Part shown: positions 9,294 to 15,240 of the stretch, one piece after another
Layout: the number at the start of each line of letters is the position of its first letter
Numbering within the stretch: the stretch's first letter is position 1
Origin: Pseudomonadota bacterium
Lineage (GTDB): Bacteria > Pseudomonadota > Alphaproteobacteria > Rhizobiales > Hyphomicrobiaceae
Assembly: GCA_021813195.1 (NCBI GenBank)
Contig: JAKALI010000014.1
Location: 1-21,216 of the forward strand
Length of the DNA: 21,216 nt
Direction: 5' to 3'
Translations under genes and position numbers: made by a program
Notes under the pieces: model-generated
What the model was told of the DNA's origin: nothing
Seen by the model: only the letters and a program-made list of their open reading frames with translations
The model's database searches: none

Positions 9294-9566
9294 ATGACTG
9301 GCATGGCACATTCCAGACTGGGTCTGGTGCTCACACTTGCGCTGGCTGGTAGCGCCGGCCTGACCGTTGCCGCCGCACCGGCCGAGGCGGTGAACGCGAA
9401 AGTGCGCACCGCGTGCAAGGACGACTATCTGCGCTTCTGCCCATCGTATGAGCCCGACTCAACGAAAGCTCGCCAATGCATGCGTCAGGCTGGTAAGCGT
9501 CTGTCGCCAAGGTGCCTCGACGCACTTGCGGATGCCGGCGAGATTCGCCGTTCGGGCAAGCGCTGA
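9294..9566 (+). CDS. Secreted four-cysteine protein (cysteine-rich repeat type)
   Basis: A 90-residue protein with a signal peptide: hydrophobic core GLVLTLALAGSAGLTVAAA and probable cleavage after PAEA near residue 32. The mature part contains one copy of a motif that resembles the cysteine-rich repeat (PF00839-like), with Cys-x8-Cys in ACKDDYLRFC, then QCMRQ and LSPRCLDAL. Two disulfides in the periplasm are likely. Function is unknown; similar single-repeat proteins are common in Hyphomicrobiales. AAGGA at 9281-9285 lies 8 bases before the ATG. A strong terminator follows 33 bp after the stop, so the gene is probably monocistronic. Confidence 0.82.
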   Translation: MTGMAHSRLGLVLTLALAGSAGLTVAAAPAEAVNAKVRTACKDDYLRFCPSYEPDSTKARQCMRQAGKRLSPRCLDALADAGEIRRSGKR

Positions 9567-9599
9567 CGCGCGTTCGACACCAACGCCGATGAAGGCAAG

Positions 9600-9628
9600 A
9601 CACGCTCCTGACCGGGAGCGTGTTTTTT
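9600..9628 (+). terminator. Rho-independent terminator
   Basis: A perfect 9-bp stem ACACGCTCC / GGAGCGTGT (9600-9608 with 9615-9623) with a 6-nt loop is followed by a run of six T (9623-9628). It ends the small cysteine-rich gene transcript. Confidence 0.93.
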
Positions 9629-9629
9629 C

Positions 9630-9964
9630 TTCTCCGAAATGGTGGTCCTCGCCGAGCACCGTTCGCTCAAATGACAGCGGGCGGGAGACCCGCAGCGAAC
9701 CCTAGAGAGGCTGCAATCTCACCGCCCGCACAGGCGTCACCACTGAAGGCGCCGCACCGGACCTCGCATAATAAGGGTCTCACGCTGGCGTTTCAAGATC
9801 ATCGCGCATGCGATGCGCTATGCGCCGCGTTATCTGAACCATGGCACCTCACGATCCATACGGAGACGACGGCAGGTGTTGACCGCACCCGAAGAGTTGG
9901 CATCTTATGCTCGTGCGATCAGGGGATACCTCTTGCGCACGCAAGCAACATGAGCTGGCACCGC
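9630..9964. other. Region between the terminator and holC
   Basis: About 335 bp. It follows a strong terminator, so holC must have its own promoter here. The holC frame is open throughout but the translation has no family similarity before 9965. The region holds a nested stem-loop (9677-9729) and a 46-codon ORF (9813-9953) that overlaps a possible upstream ATG at 9950 by ATGA. That ORF is arginine-rich and lacks a ribosome binding site, so I do not call it a gene. Confidence 0.55.
9677..9729 (+). ncRNA. Candidate structured RNA element upstream of holC
   Basis: The segment folds into a nested stem: GCGGGCGG plus GAGA (9677-9688) pairs with TCTC and CCGCCCGC (9717-9729) with one bulged A. An internal loop (CCC/AA) follows, then GCAGC / GCTGC (9692-9696 with 9710-9714), capped by a 13-nt loop. 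This is about 17 base pairs within 53 nt. It starts about 50 nt past a terminator and 236 nt before holC. It matches no riboswitch class that I recognise. Strand is assumed from holC. Confidence 0.35.
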
Positions 9965-10432
9965 ATGACCGAGGTCGATTCATCGCGCGAAGTGATGTTC
10001 TATCATTTGCAGCGACAATCGCTCGATGACGTCCTGCCCGGCCTGTTGGAGAAAACGCTCGCGCGCGGTTGGCGCGCTGTCGTGCAAGCAGCGACGCGCG
10101 AACGCTTGGACGCCCTCGACCTATTGCTGTGGACCTACCGGGATGACAGCTTTCTCCCCCATGGCACGGCCCGCGAGGGAAACGCGGAACATCAGCCGAT
10201 CTACCTGACCCTCGACAGCGCGACACCCAACGGCGCCGGCGTTCGGTTTCTCATCGAGACCGCCGAGCCCGCCGATTTTTCCTCCCAAGCGCGCTTCGTT
10301 TTTTTGTTCGATGGGAATGACGAGGCCCAGCTTGCCCATGCGCGGGCGCAGTGGCAGGCCGCGAAGGCGGCGGGATGCAAGGTCAGCTACTGGCGGCAAG
10401 GCGAGAACGGAAAATGGGAGAATAAGGCATAA
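9965..10432 (+). CDS. holC: DNA polymerase III subunit chi
   Basis: HolC (chi) links the clamp loader to single-strand binding protein during replication. The 155-residue product has the typical chi features: EVMFYHLQRQSLDDVLPGLL at the start, EKTLARGWRAVV, LWTYRDDSFLPHGTA and a C-terminal FLFDGNDEAQLAHARAQW segment. The frame is open far upstream to 9620, but family similarity begins near the ATG at 9965. A start at 9995 (MFYHLQ) or 9950 is possible. In many relatives holC follows the leucyl aminopeptidase gene pepA; here it does not. The stop codon TAA lies in the loop of a 12-bp hairpin. Confidence 0.9.
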   Translation: MTEVDSSREVMFYHLQRQSLDDVLPGLLEKTLARGWRAVVQAATRERLDALDLLLWTYRDDSFLPHGTAREGNAEHQPIYLTLDSATPNGAGVRFLIETAEPADFSSQARFVFLFDGNDEAQLAHARAQWQAAKAAGCKVSYWRQGENGKWENKA

Positions 10433-10447
10433 TCTCTTATTCTCCCA
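10415..10447. terminator. Hairpin over the holC stop codon, possible terminator for both strands
   Basis: TGGGAGAATAAG (10415-10426) and CTTATTCTCCCA (10436-10447) form a perfect 12-bp stem with a 9-nt loop that contains the holC stop TAA (10430-10432). On the plus strand no T-run follows. On the minus strand the stem is followed by TTTTCC, so it fits better as an intrinsic terminator for the minus-strand small ORF at 10513-10626. Confidence 0.55.
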
Positions 10448-10512
10448 CGATCACTCCGAGGGTTCAGGCCGTTGCCGCAACCCTGGCGGCGCCCGGTTGG
10501 CACGGCCGCCCA

Positions 10513-10626
10513 TCAGCGGCGGCCCAACATGCTCTCAAACGTGCCAACGAAGCTCGTAAAGAACCCTGCAAGAGGGGCGTTCAGGCCCGACTGAGGGCCC
10601 AAGTGGGTATGATGACGATTGCTCAT
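10513..10626 (-). CDS. Small ORF, 37 residues, unknown function
   Basis: The product begins MSNRHHTHLGPQSG and ends in a hydrophobic, possibly amphipathic stretch (LAGFFTSFVGTFESML) with a basic end GRR. A GGAG ribosome binding site (10634-10637, minus strand) is 7 bases from the ATG, which is the main reason for calling it. Two hairpins lie downstream, 10504-10524 overlapping its stop and 10415-10447. It diverges from the TetR gene. The frame is open upstream to 10698, but without a better start. I do not recognise a family; a small membrane-associated peptide is a reasonable guess. Confidence 0.5.
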   Translation of the reverse strand: MSNRHHTHLGPQSGLNAPLAGFFTSFVGTFESMLGRR

Positions 10627-10714
10627 GGTCCTACTCCAGCTACTATATCGGGCGATTTGCCCCTGTTTTTTGACCGGTCGGAGCCTGCGCCCCGGCACCG
10701 TCTACGTCAAAGAA

Positions 10715-10755
10715 TATAATATCTGCAGCGCAGAACTCAAGTCTCTAGCGCAGAA
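10715..10755 (+). promoter_or_regulatory. Putative tetR promoter with two AGCGCAGAA direct repeats
   Basis: A perfect -10 hexamer TATAAT (10715-10720) has no clear -35 partner. Just downstream, AGCGCAGAA occurs at 10727-10735 and again at 10747-10755, exactly 20 bp apart, two helical turns on the same face. This places them near the transcription start, a typical repressor position. TetR proteins usually bind palindromes, so assignment to this regulator is tentative. Confidence 0.4.
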
Positions 10756-10785
10756 AAATAATCCTACGGTGAAGGAAGATTAACG

Positions 10786-11472
10786 TTGCAGGTGCCAGAC
10801 GAAAAAAGCCGCCGCGGGCGGCGCGGAATTCGCCGGGACGATCTTGTGGCCGCGGCCCTGGACATGCTGGCGGCGGAGGGCGAGCAGAATTTTTCCGTAC
10901 GCAAACTCGCAGCCGCCGTCGGCGTGGACGGCATGACGATCCTTCACCACTTCAAGTCACGGGAAGGCTTGCTCCGGGAGGTAGCCGACGCCATGGTGGC
11001 GTCGCTCGACCTTGAGCGCCCCAAAGGCCCCTGGCGCGACGTCCTGGCCGAAGTTGCGCGCCGCTATCGCGGCCTCGCCATCCAGTACCCGAAAGCCTTC
11101 TCGATCGTCGCGCGGTTTCAGACCAGCGGTCCGGCCGACTTCGAATTGGGCGAGATCGTCTACGCGGCGCTACTGGAGGCCGGTCTCGATGAACGGGAAG
11201 CGGCGGCCTACGGCATGGCGCTGTTTACGATCGCGATCGGGTTCGGTGTCGTCGAGGTCGGCGGGATGCTCAATCCCTGCACGCCGGAAGAGGTAGCTGA
11301 GATCGAACGGCTCGATCCGCGGCTTTTCCCCGTGACGAGACGGCTGGCTCCCGTACTCGCTCGCGATGATCGGGAATTGGTGTTCGACATCATCGTCGGC
11401 TCCCTTCTCGACCGTATCGCAGAGACGATCGCGGACCGCAGCGCAGCGGCAAGCCACAACCAAGCGGGATAA
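10786..11472 (+). CDS. TetR/AcrR-family transcriptional regulator
   Basis: The 228-residue protein has an N-terminal TetR helix-turn-helix (residues about 16-62: RRDDLVAAALDMLAAEG, FSVRKLAAAVGVDGMTILHHF, then the SREGLL turn) and an all-helical ligand-binding and dimerisation domain (about 80-215). The proposed start is TTG at 10786, with GGAAG at 10774-10778; a GTG at 10792 is an alternative. Its stop is 7 bp before the start of a two-helix membrane protein, so the two are likely co-transcribed and the regulator may control its partner. The inducer cannot be predicted. Confidence 0.92.
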   Translation: MQVPDEKSRRGRRGIRRDDLVAAALDMLAAEGEQNFSVRKLAAAVGVDGMTILHHFKSREGLLREVADAMVASLDLERPKGPWRDVLAEVARRYRGLAIQYPKAFSIVARFQTSGPADFELGEIVYAALLEAGLDEREAAAYGMALFTIAIGFGVVEVGGMLNPCTPEEVAEIERLDPRLFPVTRRLAPVLARDDRELVFDIIVGSLLDRIAETIADRSAAASHNQAG

Positions 11473-11479
11473 CGCCGCC

Positions 11480-12196
11480 ATGCCCGTCTACCGCTCGATC
11501 CTAACTGGCCTGCAGGCGCTGATTGCCGGACTGGCCGGTTGGATCATCTCGGAGCGGAGCTGGATCTTGAGCGCCGCCGAACCTTATGGCGAACCCGCGT
11601 TCGGTGCGGCTTTACTCGGATTGTTCCTGCTTTTTCGCGTATCGCACGGCATCGCCTCGTTCTTCCTCGAGAAGATCCCTCACGTCTCGCCGGCTTTGAG
11701 ACGCCTCCCCGCCGGCAAGTCGTGCATCGAGGGCGACTGGCCCCTCGCGGTCATCGCCCGCAATCAAGAAACAGGCCGGGCCTCCCTGACATATTTGGGC
11801 TTTCTCAGCATCACCTATACAGGCGGGCAGTTTAAGGTCGCAGGTCGTGACTGGCACCCTGATGGAAATTTCGCCCATGATTTTGAAAGTCAGCAATCCC
11901 GTCTACACGGCAACCGTCTGCAATGCTGGTATCATCAGGGTGAAGGCTCGCGCATGCGCGGCTACACGGAGATTTATTTCTTTCCTACCGATCAGCGGCC
12001 AGAACGGCACGCGGGCGAATTTCTTGACAAGCAGCACAACGCGGCCAGGTTCTATGCGCGGCGGCTGCCTGCGCGATTGAAGCGCGTTCGTGGCGACGGT
12101 CCGCGGCTCGAAGCCGCCCGGAAATTCTGGGAGTCGATCGAACATGAGATCGATCGAATCACTCGGCACCCCGTTGACTCTGATTGGGGCTCATAG
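11480..12196 (+). CDS. Two-helix membrane protein with beta-rich cytoplasmic domain, Cap15-like architecture
   Basis: The 238-residue product starts with two hydrophobic helices (about 5-23, LTGLQALIAGLAGWIIS, and 40-62, FGAALLGLFLLFRVSHGIAS). A beta-rich domain follows at about 82-195 and a charged helical tail at 205-230. The beta part has short strands punctuated by G and W: IEGDWPLAVIA, LGFLSITYTGGQFKVAG, then DFESQQSRLHGNRLQCWY, RMRGYTEIYFF and HAGEFLD. Two helices followed by a small barrel is the architecture of Cap15, the CBASS effector whose barrel senses a cyclic nucleotide. No CD-NTase or other CBASS gene is in the window, so a defence role is not supported by context. It lies 7 bp after tetR. 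The frame is open upstream to 11366, but that part lies inside tetR. Domain assignment is by eye. Confidence 0.85.
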   Translation: MPVYRSILTGLQALIAGLAGWIISERSWILSAAEPYGEPAFGAALLGLFLLFRVSHGIASFFLEKIPHVSPALRRLPAGKSCIEGDWPLAVIARNQETGRASLTYLGFLSITYTGGQFKVAGRDWHPDGNFAHDFESQQSRLHGNRLQCWYHQGEGSRMRGYTEIYFFPTDQRPERHAGEFLDKQHNAARFYARRLPARLKRVRGDGPRLEAARKFWESIEHEIDRITRHPVDSDWGS

Positions 12197-12250
12197 CGGG
12201 AACCGCAAACTCGAAGCCGTCAATGCCAGCGCTCCGTCGAGCGGCCATCC

Positions 12251-13666
12251 TCAGAGCGGGACTGAAATGACGGCGCGCAGACCGCCCATGGAACTCTCAC
12301 CCAGCGTCACACTGCCGCCGTGACTCTTGGCAATGTCGCGCGCAATGGCCAGGCCCAATCCTGAATTACCACTGTCCGGCGTGCGCGCCTCATCGAGGCG
12401 GTAGAACGGCCGGAACACGTTTTCTCGCTCCTCGGGGGGAATTCCAGGTCCATTGTCGTCCACCTCGACACGCAACCACCCACCCTCAGTCGCCGCTCGC
12501 AAGACGATCCGGTCTCCATATCTGGCTGCGTTCGACACAAGATTGGTGATCGCGCGTTTGAAGGCATTGCGCTTCAAAGGCAAGACGAGGTCTTTTTTGC
12601 TCCGACGCAATTTGAGATCAATCGGCGTACCGAAGCCTGAGCACTCTTCGTGCACTTCCTCCAAGAGTTCGCGCAGATTGGTAGGTCGTGCTTCCTCGCC
12701 GCCATCACCCCTCGCGAATGCGAGGTAGTCCTCCAGCATATGCTGCATCTCGTTGACGTCGGCGCGCAACGATCGCGTCTCTGCCGTCTCGGGCAGGAAT
12801 GCCAGTTCGAGCTTGAAGCGCGTCAGGATCGTTCTGAGGTCGTGACTAACGCCCGCCAGCATCGTGGTACGCTGCTCGACGTGCTGGGTAATGCGATCGC
12901 GCATCTCTATGAACGATTGCGACGCCTGCCGGACTTCGCGAGCGCCGCGTGGCCGGAAGTCGTCGGGTATCGGACGACCCTTACCGAACGCATCGGCCGC
13001 CTCGGCCAGTTTCAGGATTGGCCGGATCTGATTCCGCAAGAACAGGATCGCGACTGTGAGAAGAATTGCCGCCGTTCCGATCATCCACAAGAGGAAGATG
13101 TGGGAGTTGGAGGCATAGGTCTGCGTGCGCGTCGCTAGGAAGCGCAAGATGGCGTCCTCGTGCAGGACCTGGATCTCCACCAGGCGCGATTCGCCCACCG
13201 TATCGATCCAGAACGGCCGTTTGACGTGGCGCGAGATCTCGCGCGACAAGGCGCGATCGAGAAGATCAAAGAAGGGCTTCGGTCCCGGCGCAGGAAGCTC
13301 GCCCGGAGGCAGGATCTGCATAGACAGATTGAGCTTATCGCGCGCGAGTTCGATCAACCGCACGTGCGCCGCCGGATCTTTGTTCTGGTCGTAAATCTCG
13401 ATAAGCGCCGCCACGTCGCGGGCGGTGGCCTCCGACAGCCGGCGCGTGACCGCCTGCCAATGGCGCTCCATGAAGACGAACGCAATAACGCCTTCAAGCA
13501 CGACAATCGGCGTTATGATAATCAATAAGGCCCGCGCGAACAGACCCTTGGGCAGCAGATCCGTAAGCCGCGTGCCGGCTTGTTGTCCGAGCTTGCGCAG
13601 ATTTGAGCTCGCCCACTGCAGCCAGTTTTGTACCGCCGGCGGTGGTCCACGAAATCCGGCAACCAT
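12251..13666 (-). CDS. EnvZ-type sensor histidine kinase
   Basis: A 471-residue membrane kinase. Order: cytoplasmic N-terminal tail (1-40), TM1 (about 43-65), a periplasmic sensor region of about 120 residues, TM2 (about 191-210), HAMP (about 211-263), HisKA and HATPase. The phosphoacceptor is H275 in AGVSHDLRTILTRFKLEL; the usual proline after DLRT is isoleucine (I280). The N box has N375 and N379, G1 is DDNGPGIP (403-410), and G2 is SGLGLA (435-440). All catalytic ATP-binding elements are therefore present. It is the last gene of a marR / regulator / kinase operon, 35 bp after the response regulator. The signal is unknown. Confidence 0.95.
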   Translation of the reverse strand: MVAGFRGPPPAVQNWLQWASSNLRKLGQQAGTRLTDLLPKGLFARALLIIITPIVVLEGVIAFVFMERHWQAVTRRLSEATARDVAALIEIYDQNKDPAAHVRLIELARDKLNLSMQILPPGELPAPGPKPFFDLLDRALSREISRHVKRPFWIDTVGESRLVEIQVLHEDAILRFLATRTQTYASNSHIFLLWMIGTAAILLTVAILFLRNQIRPILKLAEAADAFGKGRPIPDDFRPRGAREVRQASQSFIEMRDRITQHVEQRTTMLAGVSHDLRTILTRFKLELAFLPETAETRSLRADVNEMQHMLEDYLAFARGDGGEEARPTNLRELLEEVHEECSGFGTPIDLKLRRSKKDLVLPLKRNAFKRAITNLVSNAARYGDRIVLRAATEGGWLRVEVDDNGPGIPPEERENVFRPFYRLDEARTPDSGNSGLGLAIARDIAKSHGGSVTLGESSMGGLRAVISVPL

Positions 13667-13701
13667 GACGGGTCTACTCTTTCGATCGCGGTTTGCCGCT
13701 A

Positions 13702-14418
13702 TCAGTCGGTGTAGAGAATGTATCCCTTGCCGCGAACGGTCTGGAGATACACAGGATTTGATGGGTCGCTTTCAATCTTTCGGCGCAAACGATTGATCTG
13801 CACATCGATTGCCCGCTCGCTGCCCGTATTGTCGTCGCTTGCCAGTTCGTGACGTGGAATCGGCGAATTGCGGCGCATGGCGAATTGGCGCAACAAGTCG
13901 CGCTCGCGCTCTGTCAGCTTGATCGTTTCGTCCTCGCGACGCAATTCACCCCTCGCGATGTAGAAGACGAAGGGCCCCATACGCACTTCGTCGGAGCCTG
14001 AATCCATGATCGGCTGACCACGCTTGAGAATGTTGCGAAGACGCAAGAGCAGTTCGCGCGGCTCGAAGGGTTTCGTCACGTAGTCGTCAGCGATTTCCAA
14101 TCCTTCGATGCGATGCTCGGTCTCCGCGCGAGCGGTCAAGAGACAGACCGGAACCTGCGAGGTGGATTTGATGTCCCGCGTCAAGGATAAGCCCGTCTCC
14201 CCCGGCATCATCACATCGAGCAGCACAAGATCGAACGACAGACCCCGCATGGCGGCGCGCGCGGTTGCCGCGTCTCCTGCCGTCGTCACGCGGTATCCGT
14301 GCTCAAACAGATAGCGGCCCAGGAGGTCTCGGATCTTCTGGTCGTCGTCGACGACGAGGATATGGAGGGCATCGTCGGGCAGCTTGTGGGAGTTGGCAAT
14401 CTGGCCTGTTGCACTCAT
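13702..14418 (-). CDS. OmpR-family response regulator
   Basis: The 238-residue protein has a receiver domain (about 18-130) and an OmpR-type winged helix (about 145-236, with RAIDVQINRLRRKIE and the GKGYILY wing). The acidic pocket is D24-D26, the phosphoacceptor D68 (LLDVMMP), the switch threonine T95 and the lysine K116. Compared with the normal GLExGADDYxxKPF segment, this sequence reads GLEIADDYVTKPF, one residue shorter, at 108-118. The ATG overlaps the stop of marR (TAATG), suggesting translational coupling. The cognate kinase follows directly. Regulated genes are unknown. Confidence 0.95.
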   Translation of the reverse strand: MSATGQIANSHKLPDDALHILVVDDDQKIRDLLGRYLFEHGYRVTTAGDAATARAAMRGLSFDLVLLDVMMPGETGLSLTRDIKSTSQVPVCLLTARAETEHRIEGLEIADDYVTKPFEPRELLLRLRNILKRGQPIMDSGSDEVRMGPFVFYIARGELRREDETIKLTERERDLLRQFAMRRNSPIPRHELASDDNTGSERAIDVQINRLRRKIESDPSNPVYLQTVRGKGYILYTD

Positions 14419-15038
14419 TACGAACCTCGATTTTCAGAGGTGGAGGGCGGCGGAGACCACCGCACAAGTGCAGCCACCTGATCCCGCTCGTGCGGCTCGA
14501 TCATGGCAAACAGCACCGAAAGCACGGTTTCGCGTGCTTCCGGGGCGGCGTGCTGCAGAGCGAGAGCGATCCGCGATGCCTGCAGCTGGGTCAGCTTGTG
14601 GGCAAGACGTGCGCCTTTGGGGGTGGCGTAAAGACGCCGCTCGCGCAAGTCGTCTGGCCCTGGGCGCTGCGCAATACAACCCTTTTGCACCAGTTCTTTG
14701 AGCACCCGAGCGAGGCTCTGCTTGGTGATTTTCAGGATCTCGAGCAGTTCGGCGACCTTGAGGCCCGGGTTCCGGTGTACAAAGTGCAGGACGCGATGAT
14801 GGGCCCGTCCGAAGCCATAGCGGGCCAAGACGGCATCGGGGTCGTTGGTAAAACTCCGATACGCAAAATAGAGCACCTCCGAGAACGTGACGAGTTCGGC
14901 CGGCGGAGCCGTCGCTGCGACCTCTGCAGGTGTGGTTTGGTCCTGGTCACCTGGAGGGGTCTGGGGACTGAGATCCGTCACAGTGGATTTCACGGAGCTA
15001 GGCTTTGTAGAACTGGACTCGGCATTTATGTCAGTCAT
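14418..15038 (-). CDS. MarR-family transcriptional regulator
   Basis: A winged helix-turn-helix protein, 206 residues from the ATG at 15038. The first 45 residues are Ser/Thr/Pro-rich and probably disordered. The fold begins with FSEVLYFAYRSFTNDPD. The DNA-binding part includes VAELLEILKITKQSLARVLKEL and the wing PGPDDLRERRLYATPKG. The frame extends to another ATG at 15086 (222 residues); neither start has a good ribosome binding site. I prefer 15038 because a 21-bp palindrome overlaps it, a likely operator site. It is the first gene of an operon with a two-component pair, and its stop overlaps the next start in TAATG. It is divergent from ilvE, and it may control either unit. Confidence 0.9.
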   Translation of the reverse strand: MTDINAESSSTKPSSVKSTVTDLSPQTPPGDQDQTTPAEVAATAPPAELVTFSEVLYFAYRSFTNDPDAVLARYGFGRAHHRVLHFVHRNPGLKVAELLEILKITKQSLARVLKELVQKGCIAQRPGPDDLRERRLYATPKGARLAHKLTQLQASRIALALQHAAPEARETVLSVLFAMIEPHERDQVAALVRWSPPPSTSENRGS

Positions 15039-15047
15039 GTTGACATA
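15027..15047. promoter_or_regulatory. Palindrome TATGTCA-N7-TGACATA, candidate MarR operator
   Basis: Perfect 7-bp arms (15027-15033 and 15041-15047) flank GTCATGT and cover the ATG at 15038 on the minus strand. The 21-bp size and the position suit a MarR dimer site for autorepression. If translation starts at 15086 instead, the palindrome lies inside the gene. Confidence 0.45.
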
Positions 15048-15139
15048 TTTGCCGCCGATCGCTAGACGAAGCAAGCCTTTTCGCATTCTGGCGCTTGAGC
15101 CTTAAGACGCCATTTGCGGCCTTGCTCACGGCCTCGTAC

Positions 15140-15162
15140 GGTGCCCGCAACGGGTACCTTTT
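15140..15162 (+). terminator. Possible attenuator hairpin upstream of ilvE
   Basis: GGTGCCCG (15140-15147) pairs with CGGGTACC (15151-15158), including one G-T pair, around a CAA loop. TTTT follows (15159-15162). It sits about 80 bp before ilvE. No leader peptide with runs of Ile, Val or Leu codons is visible, so attenuation is only a suggestion. Confidence 0.3.
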
Positions 15163-15240
15163 CCCGGCGCGCCGGCGCGCAGGAGCAATGAATTCGAAGC
15201 GCCGCCCGCCGGCCGGCGCAGCTGCAGGATCGAAGTCCTC

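Noticed and set aside
9677..9729. Glycine or SAH riboswitch upstream of holC
   Set aside because: The stem arrangement is suggestive but the conserved core sequences of these classes are absent, and holC is not a fitting target.
9813..9953. 46-codon ORF ending in ATGA overlap with an ATG upstream of holC
   Set aside because: No ribosome binding site, arginine-rich translation, and the overlapped ATG is not the preferred holC start.
10786..12196. Complete CBASS defence operon
   Set aside because: Only the 2TM beta protein resembles an effector; no CD-NTase, E2/E1-like or JAB-type gene is present.
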